A stretch of 22,609 bases of DNA, from the NCBI GenBank assembly GCA_030605745.1, contig JAUWHT010000170.1, forward strand, positions 1-22,609, given 5' to 3'. Positions 15,882 to 22,571 of the stretch are shown here, in pieces; position 1 is the first letter of the stretch, and each line of letters opens with the position of its first letter. The notes under the pieces are model-generated. The model was given only the letters and a program-made list of their open reading frames with translations. It was not told the DNA's origin and did no database searches. A program made the translations under genes and the position numbers. This DNA comes from Pirellulales bacterium. Lineage in GTDB: Bacteria; Planctomycetota; Planctomycetia; Pirellulales; Thermoguttaceae.

Positions 15882-15971
15882 CATAAAGCCGCGACCGTTG
15901 GTCGCGCCCAGCGGTTCGGAGAAAATCGCGTGGTTGTTTGTTCAACCGCGACCACCGGTCGCGGCTTTATG
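15882..15971. repeat. Inverted repeat, CATAAAGCCGCGACC family
   Basis: Arms 15882-15905 and 15948-15971 pair with one mismatch and match the arms at 1611-1724. The element lies between two convergent genes. The right arm contains the TAA stop (15967-15969) of the minus-strand lipoprotein. A short partial element (GCCGGGCTTGCCCC near 15838-15851) resembling the 5127-5238 family lies just before it. Confidence 0.9.
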
Positions 15972-16560
15972 GGCGGCATTCGATCTCCACATACGCCGGC
16001 TCGTCGGAGGGAGGTGTGGTGGGAAGTCTGACCTGCGCCAAGCCAGTCAGGGGAAACAGCAATACGGTGCCCGCGGCGTCCAATGTATACGTGCCGAACG
16101 GGACTCCTGCAAAGCTGAACCGGCCGTTCTTATCGGTAACCGTTTCGCGCTTGGCGCCTTCGATGGTCACAGTTATGTTCGGGCAAGGCATGTAGACGAA
16201 CAGGACTTTCAGCACTACCTTGCCCTCGATCGTGCCGTTCAGCGCCGGTGTGCCGGTCGGCAATTGGATTCCGATCCTGGCCGCCCGGGTGATCAGGCCG
16301 TGCTTGAAATACTGGAATTTCCTGGGATGGGATTTTCTTCGGGCCCATTGGAAGGTGCTTTCCACGATCTTCCGCGACAGTCTCTCTTGATTGAGCAACG
16401 TAACCACATACGTGATGTACGCTTCGTCGTCGGGGTTGGCAGTCCGCAAGCCGGCCGTGATCTCAGCCGCGCTCAGGGCCGACGCCGCCTCGACCGTTGG
16501 GGTCCGGCAAGCCACAAGCATTGCCGGCAGAACAGTGATGGTGAGCAATCTTCGGAACAT
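15967..16560 (-). CDS. Lipoprotein with carboxypeptidase-regulatory-like domain
   Basis: 197 residues from ATG 16560, which has GGAG 10 nt upstream; a TTG six codons earlier is less likely. The signal sequence FRRLLTITVLPAMLVAC ends in a perfect lipobox (LVAC), so the mature protein should be lipid-anchored. A helical region follows (ANPDDEAYITYVVTLLNQERLSRKIVESTFQWARR), then a beta-sandwich-like domain (about 110-190) with the pattern ITVTIEG-KRETVTDKNGRFSFAGVPFGTYTL, typical of carboxypeptidase-regulatory / Cna-B-like folds. The domain is structural or binding, not catalytic. The stop is supplied by the repeat. It follows the SixA-like gene by 55 nt on the same strand and may be co-transcribed. 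Specific role unknown. Confidence 0.78.
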   Translation of the reverse strand: MFRRLLTITVLPAMLVACRTPTVEAASALSAAEITAGLRTANPDDEAYITYVVTLLNQERLSRKIVESTFQWARRKSHPRKFQYFKHGLITRAARIGIQLPTGTPALNGTIEGKVVLKVLFVYMPCPNITVTIEGAKRETVTDKNGRFSFAGVPFGTYTLDAAGTVLLFPLTGLAQVRLPTTPPSDEPAYVEIECRP

Positions 16561-16615
16561 GGTCAGGTCACTCCGCAACGCTTGTAGCCGAATTGGCCGT
16601 GTAACGCAAGATCGA

Positions 16616-17110
16616 TTAACACCTCAACACCTTCGCGGTCACTAGCCAGCGGAGTTCGCCGTGGCCGATTCGGGGCAGGCCGTCAAACCGGATGGCAGCC
16701 ACGGCCCCCTTGGCAAAACGGATCCAACGGTCCGGGTCACCGATCAACTCGGCGGCCAGCCGGCCCACGTCCGGGGCATGTCCCACCCAGGCGATCTGCT
16801 GGTGCTGGTGGGCTTGGGCTGTGGTCCAGCTCAACAGCGTTTCCAGGTCGCCACCGGGCATCAGTTCGTCCAACTCGACCACCTCCGCATTGCCTGAGAG
16901 GCCCTCGGCCGCCAACTCGGCCGTCTGCACGCAACGGAGCATCGGACTGGTGGCGATCAGCTCCGGGGCAAATCCTCGCTTAACGAGTTTGTGGACCATC
17001 TGGGCAAACCGCTGCCTGCCTTCGTCGCTAAGCGGCCGCAGGCTGTCGTCCGGCCACTGCGGATCGCCGTAGTGGCCGGCCCAGGCATGTCGGATGATGT
17101 AGAGGTCCAT
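16616..17110 (-). CDS. sixA: SixA-like phosphohistidine phosphatase (histidine phosphatase superfamily)
   Basis: 164 residues, normal for SixA. The N-terminal LYIIRHAWAG holds the RHx catalytic signature (the phosphate-accepting His8); RCVQTAELAAEGL is the usual second arginine region, and WVGHAPDVGRLAAEL contains the second active-site His. SixA proteins remove phosphate from histidine residues such as those of HPt domains or NPr; the target here is unknown. ATG 17110 begins 3 nt after the stop of the RNase HII-like gene and has no good ribosome site of its own, so translation is probably coupled. Cytoplasmic. Confidence 0.9.
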   Translation of the reverse strand: MDLYIIRHAWAGHYGDPQWPDDSLRPLSDEGRQRFAQMVHKLVKRGFAPELIATSPMLRCVQTAELAAEGLSGNAEVVELDELMPGGDLETLLSWTTAQAHQHQQIAWVGHAPDVGRLAAELIGDPDRWIRFAKGAVAAIRFDGLPRIGHGELRWLVTAKVLRC

Positions 17111-17113
17111 AGG

Positions 17114-18085
17114 TTATTTCGTTCGCCAGAGCACTTCATCTTTGATTCCCAACTCCACCTGGACTGCTGCGACGTCGTTCCTAAAGCGCTTTGCATCTTG
17201 CGGATAGCCGGCCGTGGGCCGCAGCTTCGGCACCCGGTTGCACCAATAGGCATTCAGCGCCCGCATGGCCAGCTCGCGCAAGTACTTCGACACCATTGAT
17301 GCCAGAGCTACCGGCAAGTACGATTCGGCCTTGGTTTGGAAACGGAATTCAACGCGTCGCTGCGGCGGGCCGAAGCGGTAGATGCTTTGCTCCCGGCCCT
17401 CGGCGTAGACCTCGATCAGCCGGTCGGGAAAGTGCTCGCCGAGCAACTCTGCATAGTGGTTCCGGCTGCCGTGTTTGTCGCAGACGACCGAGATCGGACC
17501 GTTGTTTAGCGGCTCGATCATTTCGGCCGCAAGGCCAAGCGTCTCGTGCGACAGGGCGGTACCTTTGGATCCATGCTGCCTGAGCAACTCGTTGAACCGT
17601 TCGGGAAAGACGGCCCGGCTTCGCAGTTCCACTAAGTGGACGTCTGCCGCGGCGAGTCCTTCGCGCACTGCCGCAGCCGGCGGTTCGAGTTCGGCCGGAT
17701 CGGCGTCCAGCGGCACCTGCACGTCATAGCCGGCGTACCAGCGGATCGCTTGTAGCCAATCAGCCGAAGCGGGCGCCAGGGCATTCCAGACGTCGATCCA
17801 GGTTCGCGGCCGCTGTCCCAGCAGTGCAAAAGCGGTCCACAGCCCGCGCTCAAGCTGCCGCAGTCCGGCGCCCGGTTTGTAAAGGGTTTTGGAATCGGCC
17901 ACGGCAACCCGTGTGTGGGGTTTCTCGGCTGCCTCGGCCGGCGTGCGTACAATCACACCGGCCAGCCGCTCGTACAGGTCTTCGCCGCACACACTGTCGG
18001 GCACCTGCCACACCGTAGCCGAGACGACCAACGGACCCAGGTTCGGCCCGTAACCCGCTTCGTCCATTCCGATCAAGTACTGCAT
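17114..18085 (-). CDS. Divergent, enlarged RNase HII-like protein
   Basis: 323 residues against about 200 for a typical RNase HII. The start MQYLIGMDEAGYGPNLGPLVVSA matches the RNase HII opening (DEAGRGPLAGPVV), with Asp8 and Glu9 as the first metal ligands. ADSKTL matches DSKKL, CDKHGS is at the place of the third acid, and SMVSKYLRELAM matches the segment AKVTRDRLM but has Glu where the fourth Asp normally is. GYPQDAKRF corresponds to the terminal GYPT motif. An extra region of about 100 residues lies between the SKTL and CDKH motifs. RNase HII cuts RNA in RNA-DNA hybrids; activity of this relative is uncertain. A TGG-TATACT box ends 8 nt before ATG 18085, so I prefer this start to ATG 18091. 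Confidence 0.78.
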   Translation of the reverse strand: MQYLIGMDEAGYGPNLGPLVVSATVWQVPDSVCGEDLYERLAGVIVRTPAEAAEKPHTRVAVADSKTLYKPGAGLRQLERGLWTAFALLGQRPRTWIDVWNALAPASADWLQAIRWYAGYDVQVPLDADPAELEPPAAAVREGLAAADVHLVELRSRAVFPERFNELLRQHGSKGTALSHETLGLAAEMIEPLNNGPISVVCDKHGSRNHYAELLGEHFPDRLIEVYAEGREQSIYRFGPPQRRVEFRFQTKAESYLPVALASMVSKYLRELAMRALNAYWCNRVPKLRPTAGYPQDAKRFRNDVAAVQVELGIKDEVLWRTK

Positions 18086-18093
18086 AAGCATCT

Positions 18094-18102
18094 AGTATAC
18101 CA
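18094..18102 (-). promoter_or_regulatory. Extended -10 promoter element, predicted leaderless start
   Basis: Minus strand TGG-TATACT (18102-18094). The box ends 8 nt before ATG 18085 and only 2 nt before ATG 18091, so the transcript should start at about the second ATG. No ribosome site is present. The layout is the same as at 3459-3467. Confidence 0.45.
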
Positions 18103-18217
18103 GCCGGGCAGGGAGAAGGCCAGAGGGCGGGAAGACAATTCCGCTTGCTTCAAACTCGCCAAAAGCCTAGAATTAGGTATAGTGTCAACTGAAAGCACAT
18201 AGTGCGGAGTTGAGCAA

Positions 18218-18448
18218 ATGAGTACAGGTCAACTGCGAAAACAGATCACCGAGCAGCTTAAATCACTTTCTGAAGATCGATTGCGAGCTGCGCACCACTT
18301 CATTGCATACCTTTACGAACATGAGGACAATCCAGCGACAGCAGAACTGCTGAAGATTGAAGGCTTCCGGTCTTCTCTGCGCCGCGCAGAACAACAAGCT
18401 GCATCGGGTAAGACAATCCTGTTCTCGAAAGTGCGCCGGAATGTATGA
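18218..18448 (+). CDS. RelB-like antitoxin
   Basis: 76 residues: a helical N-terminus (QLRKQITEQLKSLSEDRLRAAHHFIAYLYE) and a tail with ATAELLKIEGF, then KTILFSKVRRNV. This matches a common antitoxin type partnered with RelE toxins, whose tails read roughly ATEELLEIPGF and KVRRDV (recalled from family knowledge). The antitoxin should neutralise the toxin encoded by the next gene, which starts 8 nt before this one stops. GGAG 8 nt before ATG 18218 supports the start. A TATAGT -10-like box (18178-18183) and a short palindrome GCAC-ATA-GTGC (18195-18205) precede it; the palindrome could be the autoregulatory operator. Confidence 0.75.
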   Translation: MSTGQLRKQITEQLKSLSEDRLRAAHHFIAYLYEHEDNPATAELLKIEGFRSSLRRAEQQAASGKTILFSKVRRNV

Positions 18449-18701
18449 GATCATCTTGACGCAAGAAGCGGAGCGGACTTACCGCAAGGTCGACACCCCC
18501 TTGGTTCGAAAGTTCAATCGATGCACCGAGAACCTCTCCAGCAATCCATATTCGCATCCGAATATCAAGCGTCTCACGGGCACTCTGCGGGGTCTGTTCC
18601 GTTATCGTATCGGTGACTGGCGCGTTGTGTACCGCGTTGACGAGGAAAACAAGTTAGTCGTGATCCTGGTGATCGCCCACCGTAGCGGCGCATACGACTA
18701 A
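18441..18701 (+). CDS. RelE/ParE-family toxin
   Basis: 86 residues with the compact RelE fold pattern: EIILTQEAERTYRKV, a central basic region (PNIKRLTGTLRGLFRYRIG), the strand DWRVVYRVD and the end VILVIAHRSGAYD. Arg in GDWR, the HR pair and the terminal Tyr match residues used by RelE in mRNA cleavage on the ribosome. Its start overlaps the antitoxin stop by 8 nt, so translation is coupled. A longer frame (from 18357) lies inside the antitoxin gene and is not used. It is followed after 40 nt by hicB. Confidence 0.87.
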   Translation: MYEIILTQEAERTYRKVDTPLVRKFNRCTENLSSNPYSHPNIKRLTGTLRGLFRYRIGDWRVVYRVDEENKLVVILVIAHRSGAYD

Positions 18702-18706
18702 GGGAA

Positions 18707-18712
18707 TATAAT
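18707..18712 (+). promoter_or_regulatory. -10 box, possible separate hicBA promoter
   Basis: A perfect TATAAT lies in the 40-nt gap between the RelE-like toxin and hicB. No convincing -35 hexamer is visible inside the toxin gene end, so strength is uncertain. It could let hicBA and the GTPase be expressed independently of the first toxin-antitoxin pair. Confidence 0.4.
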
Positions 18713-18741
18713 CGACCGAGGTAATCTCAGGAGATCATGCC

Positions 18742-18951
18742 ATGACAGAGATAGTGTTCCAAGTCGAAGAAGATCCGGACGGTGGCTATACGGCTCGTGC
18801 ACTCGGTCAGTCGGTTTTCACCGAGGCGGATACCGTGGAGGAGCTTCGCGAGAAGATTCGGGAGGCGGTGACGTGCCACTTCGAGAATCCTGACCAGCGG
18901 CCGAAAGTGATCCGTCTGCATTTCATACGCGACGAGGTCATTGCCCCGTGA
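18742..18951 (+). CDS. hicB: HicB-like antitoxin
   Basis: 69 residues with the HicB partial RNase H fold: the start EIVFQVEEDPDGGYTARAL, then FTEADTVEELREKIREAVTCHF. It lacks a C-terminal DNA-binding domain, so it belongs to the short HicB type and probably regulates poorly by itself. It should bind and inhibit HicA. AGGAG 8-9 nt upstream supports ATG 18742. The stop overlaps the hicA start (GTGA). Confidence 0.88.
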   Translation: MTEIVFQVEEDPDGGYTARALGQSVFTEADTVEELREKIREAVTCHFENPDQRPKVIRLHFIRDEVIAP

Positions 18952-19190
18952 AGCTCCCGCGAGATCTTTCCGGTGTCGAACTGGCAGCAGCATTGCGGAA
19001 GTTCGGCTACCAAGTCACGCGCCGGACTGGCAGCCACATGCGATTGACATGTTTGGTTGGCGACGAGCATCATATCACGATTCCCGATCATAACCCACTT
19101 AAGATCGGCACACTAAGCAGCATTTTGCGGGACGTAGCCGAACATGTCGGATTGACGCGGAAAGAGCTTCTTAACCAACTCTTCTCGTGA
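18948..19190 (+). CDS. hicA: HicA-family mRNA interferase toxin
   Basis: 80 residues with a double-stranded-RNA-binding-like fold. The catalytic His lies in RRTGSHMRLT, followed by ITIPDHNPLKIGTLSSILRDVAEHVGLTRKELLNQLF, the standard HicA ending. HicA toxins cleave mRNA without needing the ribosome. The start codon is GTG 18948, overlapping the hicB stop by 4 nt. Its own stop TGA overlaps the GTG start of the GTPase gene by 4 nt, which is not usual for a toxin-antitoxin module. All key parts are intact, so it is probably active. Confidence 0.92.
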   Translation: MKLPRDLSGVELAAALRKFGYQVTRRTGSHMRLTCLVGDEHHITIPDHNPLKIGTLSSILRDVAEHVGLTRKELLNQLFS

Positions 19191-20302
19191 GCACAGTTGG
19201 AAAACCGCAACTCCCGCTCATGTTGCAACAGCCACCAGTCAAAGTCGTTCAACTCACATCGCCGGGTCGTGGAGCGGTGACCACGCTGCTGCTTGAGGGG
19301 CCGGGCGCGGCCGGCCTGCTCGATACGAACTTCTGGGGCAAGGGTAACCGGCCGCTGAAATCGCAGCCGGCCGATCGGCTACTGTTTGGTCACTTCGGTG
19401 CTGAGCCCGGCGAAGAGGTTGTCGTCCGCCGTTGCAGCGACGAATCGGTCGAACTGCATTGCCACGGTGGACGTGCCGCCGCGGCGATGATCGAAAAGGT
19501 CTTGGTCGAACAAGGTGCTCGGGTCGTCGCGTGGCAGGATTGGATCGTCGATCACCATCAGGATCCGATCACTGCGGCTGCTCATGCGGCGCTGGCCGAA
19601 ACGCGCACGGAGCGAGCTGCTGCGATCCTGTTGGACCAGTACCATGGGGCACTGCGGCGGGCGCTGGACGAAATCGAAAAAGCTGCTCTGGGTGGCAGGC
19701 AGCAAACGGCAGAGAAACTGATTGCCGAGTTGCTGGCCCGAGCCGAGTTGGGCCGACATCTTGTGCAGCCCTGGCGGGTAGTGTTGGCCGGTCGCCCCAA
19801 CGTGGGCAAGAGTAGTCTGATCAATGCGTTGGTGGGCTACCCTCGGGCGATCGTCCACCACGCACCCGGCACCACCCGGGATGTAGTCACCGCCTGTGCC
19901 GCGATAGACGGCTGGCCGGTCGAGTTCTCCGACACGGCCGGGCTGCACTCGGGCGACGACGCGATTGAACGGGCCGGCGTCGAACTGGCCGAAAGAAAGC
20001 TCTTAGACGCCGAACTGGTGGTCCTGGTCTTCGACCGCAGCGCGGCGTGGTTCCAGGCTGATCGGACGCTCATCGAATCTTGGCCGGAAACCCTGGTGGT
20101 CCACAGCAAATGCGACCTGCCGCCGGGAGCCGGGTCGCGTCCGTCGGGTTTGGCCACCAGTGTGTCGACAGGGCAGGGGATCGAAGCGCTGGTCTGCGCG
20201 ATCGGCGATCGGCTGGTTCCCGATCCCCCGCCGCCGGGTGTCGCGATGCCGTTTGCTGCCGAGCAGCTCGACTGGCTTACCAGGTTTTCCCGACTTACCT
20301 AA
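19187..20302 (+). CDS. Shortened MnmE/TrmE-like GTPase
   Basis: 371 residues. The N-terminal part resembles the MnmE folate-binding domain (SPGRGAVTTLLLEGPGAAGLL, HCHGG at 91-95). The G domain has G1 GRPNVGKS (202-209), G2 GTTRD (228-232), G3 DTAG (249-252) and G4 SKCD (307-310). True MnmE (about 450 residues) carries a C-terminal helical half ending CIGK and uses that Cys in tRNA wobble-uridine modification; here the protein ends soon after the G domain (PFAAEQLDWLTRFSRLT) with no such Cys. It is probably a paralogue with a different job. The start GTG 19187 overlaps the hicA stop; ATG 19220 is an alternative, and neither has a strong ribosome site. Confidence 0.88.
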   Translation: MSTVGKPQLPLMLQQPPVKVVQLTSPGRGAVTTLLLEGPGAAGLLDTNFWGKGNRPLKSQPADRLLFGHFGAEPGEEVVVRRCSDESVELHCHGGRAAAAMIEKVLVEQGARVVAWQDWIVDHHQDPITAAAHAALAETRTERAAAILLDQYHGALRRALDEIEKAALGGRQQTAEKLIAELLARAELGRHLVQPWRVVLAGRPNVGKSSLINALVGYPRAIVHHAPGTTRDVVTACAAIDGWPVEFSDTAGLHSGDDAIERAGVELAERKLLDAELVVLVFDRSAAWFQADRTLIESWPETLVVHSKCDLPPGAGSRPSGLATSVSTGQGIEALVCAIGDRLVPDPPPPGVAMPFAAEQLDWLTRFSRLT

Positions 20303-20314
20303 TCAGTGGTCCGT

Positions 20315-20352
20315 GCCCGCTGGGGCGGGCGTAGGAAGACCGGGACGCCCGC
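20315..20352 (+). terminator. Two mutually exclusive hairpins after the GTPase gene
   Basis: GCCCGC (20315-20320) pairs with GCGGGC (20325-20330), while GCGGGCGT (20325-20332) can instead pair with ACGCCCGC (20345-20352). The shared GCGGGC can only be in one stem. No T-run follows, so intrinsic termination is uncertain. The location, 13 nt past the stop, fits an operon end. The remaining gap to 20477 shows nothing else clear. Confidence 0.4.
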
Positions 20353-20477
20353 AAATCTTGAAGAATCAAGCAGATTTTCCAAGAAACCTGCCCGAATTGC
20401 GGAATTTCGTCTGGACTCCACTGGGCAATTGCGAGTACACTGCCGCCCCCTTCAATTCTCTCAGAGAGGAATATGTG

Positions 20478-22496
20478 ATGGCCTTCAGAATAGTCCGATG
20501 CCTGGGATATGCTTCCCTATCGACAGTGCTGCTGGCAGCACTCTGGTGTCGACCGGCAGTGGCGGAGGATGCCGAGGTCCCGGCGCAGCCCGCAACGATA
20601 CAAGCGGACGAATCTTCCGCCGGAGCGGATGTCTTACTTGACGACGGTCCCAACCAGCAACCGCGGCCGACTCCCGCCAAGCGTCCCGAGACCGGCGAGG
20701 CGACGTCCACAGAGCAGCCCCGCGACGAGCCCTCATCCCCGAGCCCCGAGCCCCCATCCCCGAGCCCCGAGTCTCCGCTGGAACCGATTCCGGACCCGCA
20801 AGGGTATGGCCCGGTGGAGGTCGAGGCGGCCAGTTTCAAGGGAGTCACCCCGGGCGTGACGACCATCGAGGAAGTGGAACGGGCCTGGGGACCACCCAAG
20901 GAAATTCGCAAACAAAACGGCACCTTGCAGCAGTTGTACGCAATGGAGCCGTTCAGGCGGGTGGAGGTGAGTTACTTCAAAGACAAGGTCGCTTCGGTGG
21001 TCGTCTGCTTCCACCGCAACTTTCCCGCCGCCTCGGTCGCCAAGCAACTCGAATTGACGAACGTCCGGTCGGTGTTGGTCTCCAACGAGTTGGGGGAAAT
21101 CCTCGGCCAGGTGTATCCTGAGCGGGGTGTGCTCTTCGCGTTCGCGCCGGGCAAGCGGCCGGGTAAGACGTCGAGGGAAGTCGATCAGGTCATCCTCGAG
21201 CCGATCACTGCCGAGCCGTTTGTGCTGCGCGCCCAAACTAACCTCGAGAGCCAAAGCGAGTTGAGCCTGAGCGACCTTCAGCAGGTGCTGAAGCTTCAGC
21301 CGGGCAATGCACGGGCCCAGTGGCTGCTCGCCCGACTGTTGCTGGCCATCGGCGAACTGGATAAGGCCCTGGCCGCCAGCGCGCAAGCGGTCCGGCTGGA
21401 GCCGACCGATTCGCGATACCGGGTGACACGGGCGAAGGTTCTCGGCCAGATGGGCCACATCGACCGGGCAATCCAGGAGGCCCAAAAAGCCGTGGATATC
21501 AGCCGGCAGCGGCCACACGTGAAAGCCCGGGCACTCTGCCTGTTGGGCGACCTGACCGCTTCCGGATCGAAGCCCGACTTCAAGCAGGCGATTAAGTACC
21601 ATATCCGGGCCTTGAAGGCTGCCGACCCCATGGCGACCAGTCGTTATCCGGCCGTCCGCCAGGCGGCCAAGGAAGTGCTGGTCGACGCACACCTCGGCGC
21701 TGCGCACGATATTGCCTGGGGAAACTGGAAAGCAAAAGAAAAGGCAGTGGCCACGTGGCTCGGCCGGGCAGACCTGTTCGCCGAGGAAATCGAGGGCGGC
21801 ACCGGGCAGCATCGCTTCCGCGTCAGCACCCGTGCACTGGCCGCCTGCGTGGGTGTGGGCGGCAAACTGGATCCGAGCAAATGGACCAAAGAGGCAATCC
21901 GCACCGGAGAGGAATTGATCGCCAGGACCAACGACCCGCTGCGCAAGGCCCAGTACCGATGGGACCTGGGACTGGCACTGTACGACGCCCTACAAGTCTA
22001 CCAAATGCGCAACGACCACGAGACGGCGCTTAAGTACGGCGAATTGGCCATCGAACACCTGGAAAAGGGCAACCCCGGGCGCCATGGCCCAACCGGCAAT
22101 TACCTGCTTGGCCGGCTCTACTTCCGACTGGGCGCCATCCACGCCATTCGCGACGGGAACCACCGGCTTGCCGTCACCTGGTTCGACAAGGCAATTCCGC
22201 GGCTGAAAAAGCCGATTCCCCGGGAGGCCCTTGGCGACCTCGCACAGCACGGCGAAACCTTCATCAGCATGGGCGTCTCGTACTGGGAATCGCGGCAGCC
22301 CGAAAATGCGGTCGAACTGACTCAAACCGGCATCGCGCTTATGGAAAAGGCCGCCCAGCAGGGTTTGATCGACAAGTCTGACCTCGCGCTGCCCTATAGC
22401 AACCTGGCCTCCATGCACCGGCAACTCGACCGTACCGACGAGGCCGAGCGCTTCGAGGAAATGGCAACCAAGGTCAAACGCACCAAACTGCGGTAG
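20478..22496 (+). CDS. Secreted TPR protein with BamE/SmpA-like module
   Basis: 672 residues. A signal peptide (RIVRCLGYASLSTVLLAALWC, cleavage near AVA-ED, residue 29) is followed by a Pro/Ser/Glu-rich linker that includes a 7-residue tandem repeat. Then comes a domain (about 115-175) with VTPGVTTIEEVERAWGPPKE, LYAMEPFRRVEVSYFKDKVASVVV, which resembles BamE/SmpA-like lipoprotein folds. TPR motifs follow (for example NARAQWLLARLLLAIGELDKALAASAQAVRLEP), then a long helical C-terminal half with more degenerate TPRs. ATG 20478 is supported by AGAGAGGA 7 nt upstream and the signal peptide; the frame is open upstream, but that part overlaps the GTPase gene. Probably periplasmic and protein-binding. 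The stop TAG lies at the edge of the terminal repeat. Confidence 0.85.
   Translation: MAFRIVRCLGYASLSTVLLAALWCRPAVAEDAEVPAQPATIQADESSAGADVLLDDGPNQQPRPTPAKRPETGEATSTEQPRDEPSSPSPEPPSPSPESPLEPIPDPQGYGPVEVEAASFKGVTPGVTTIEEVERAWGPPKEIRKQNGTLQQLYAMEPFRRVEVSYFKDKVASVVVCFHRNFPAASVAKQLELTNVRSVLVSNELGEILGQVYPERGVLFAFAPGKRPGKTSREVDQVILEPITAEPFVLRAQTNLESQSELSLSDLQQVLKLQPGNARAQWLLARLLLAIGELDKALAASAQAVRLEPTDSRYRVTRAKVLGQMGHIDRAIQEAQKAVDISRQRPHVKARALCLLGDLTASGSKPDFKQAIKYHIRALKAADPMATSRYPAVRQAAKEVLVDAHLGAAHDIAWGNWKAKEKAVATWLGRADLFAEEIEGGTGQHRFRVSTRALAACVGVGGKLDPSKWTKEAIRTGEELIARTNDPLRKAQYRWDLGLALYDALQVYQMRNDHETALKYGELAIEHLEKGNPGRHGPTGNYLLGRLYFRLGAIHAIRDGNHRLAVTWFDKAIPRLKKPIPREALGDLAQHGETFISMGVSYWESRQPENAVELTQTGIALMEKAAQQGLIDKSDLALPYSNLASMHRQLDRTDEAERFEEMATKVKRTKLR
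20735..20776 (+). repeat. 21-bp tandem repeat inside the TPR gene
   Basis: Two copies of a 21-bp unit beginning ATCCCCGAGCCCCGAG encode SPSPEP/SPSPES in the linker. The frame is kept because 21 is a multiple of 3, so copy number could vary without breaking the gene. Confidence 0.8.
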
Positions 22497-22498
22497 GT

Positions 22499-22571
22499 GG
22501 CGAGGGGGTGGCAATTCATTGCCACCGTTAGGCAGTATGCGGCGAGGGGGTGGCAATTCATTGCCACCTTT
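22499..22571. repeat. Tandem pair of GGTGGCAAT palindromes (inverted orientation)
   Basis: Two units, GGCGAGGGGGTGGCAATTC at 22499 and 22541, have a 42-bp period. Each contains the palindrome GGTGGCAAT, TC, ATTGCCACC (22507-22526 and 22549-22568). Read on the minus strand this is the same family as 2482-2572. The remaining 38 bases of the window show no feature. Confidence 0.88.

Noticed and set aside
1611..15971. Insertion-sequence terminal inverted repeats
   Set aside because: Arms enclose only 33-66 nt, and no transposase frame exists between or near any pair.
20733..21812. 359-residue minus-strand open frame
   Set aside because: Antisense shadow of the secreted TPR gene, whose plus-strand product has a signal peptide, ribosome site and TPR motifs.
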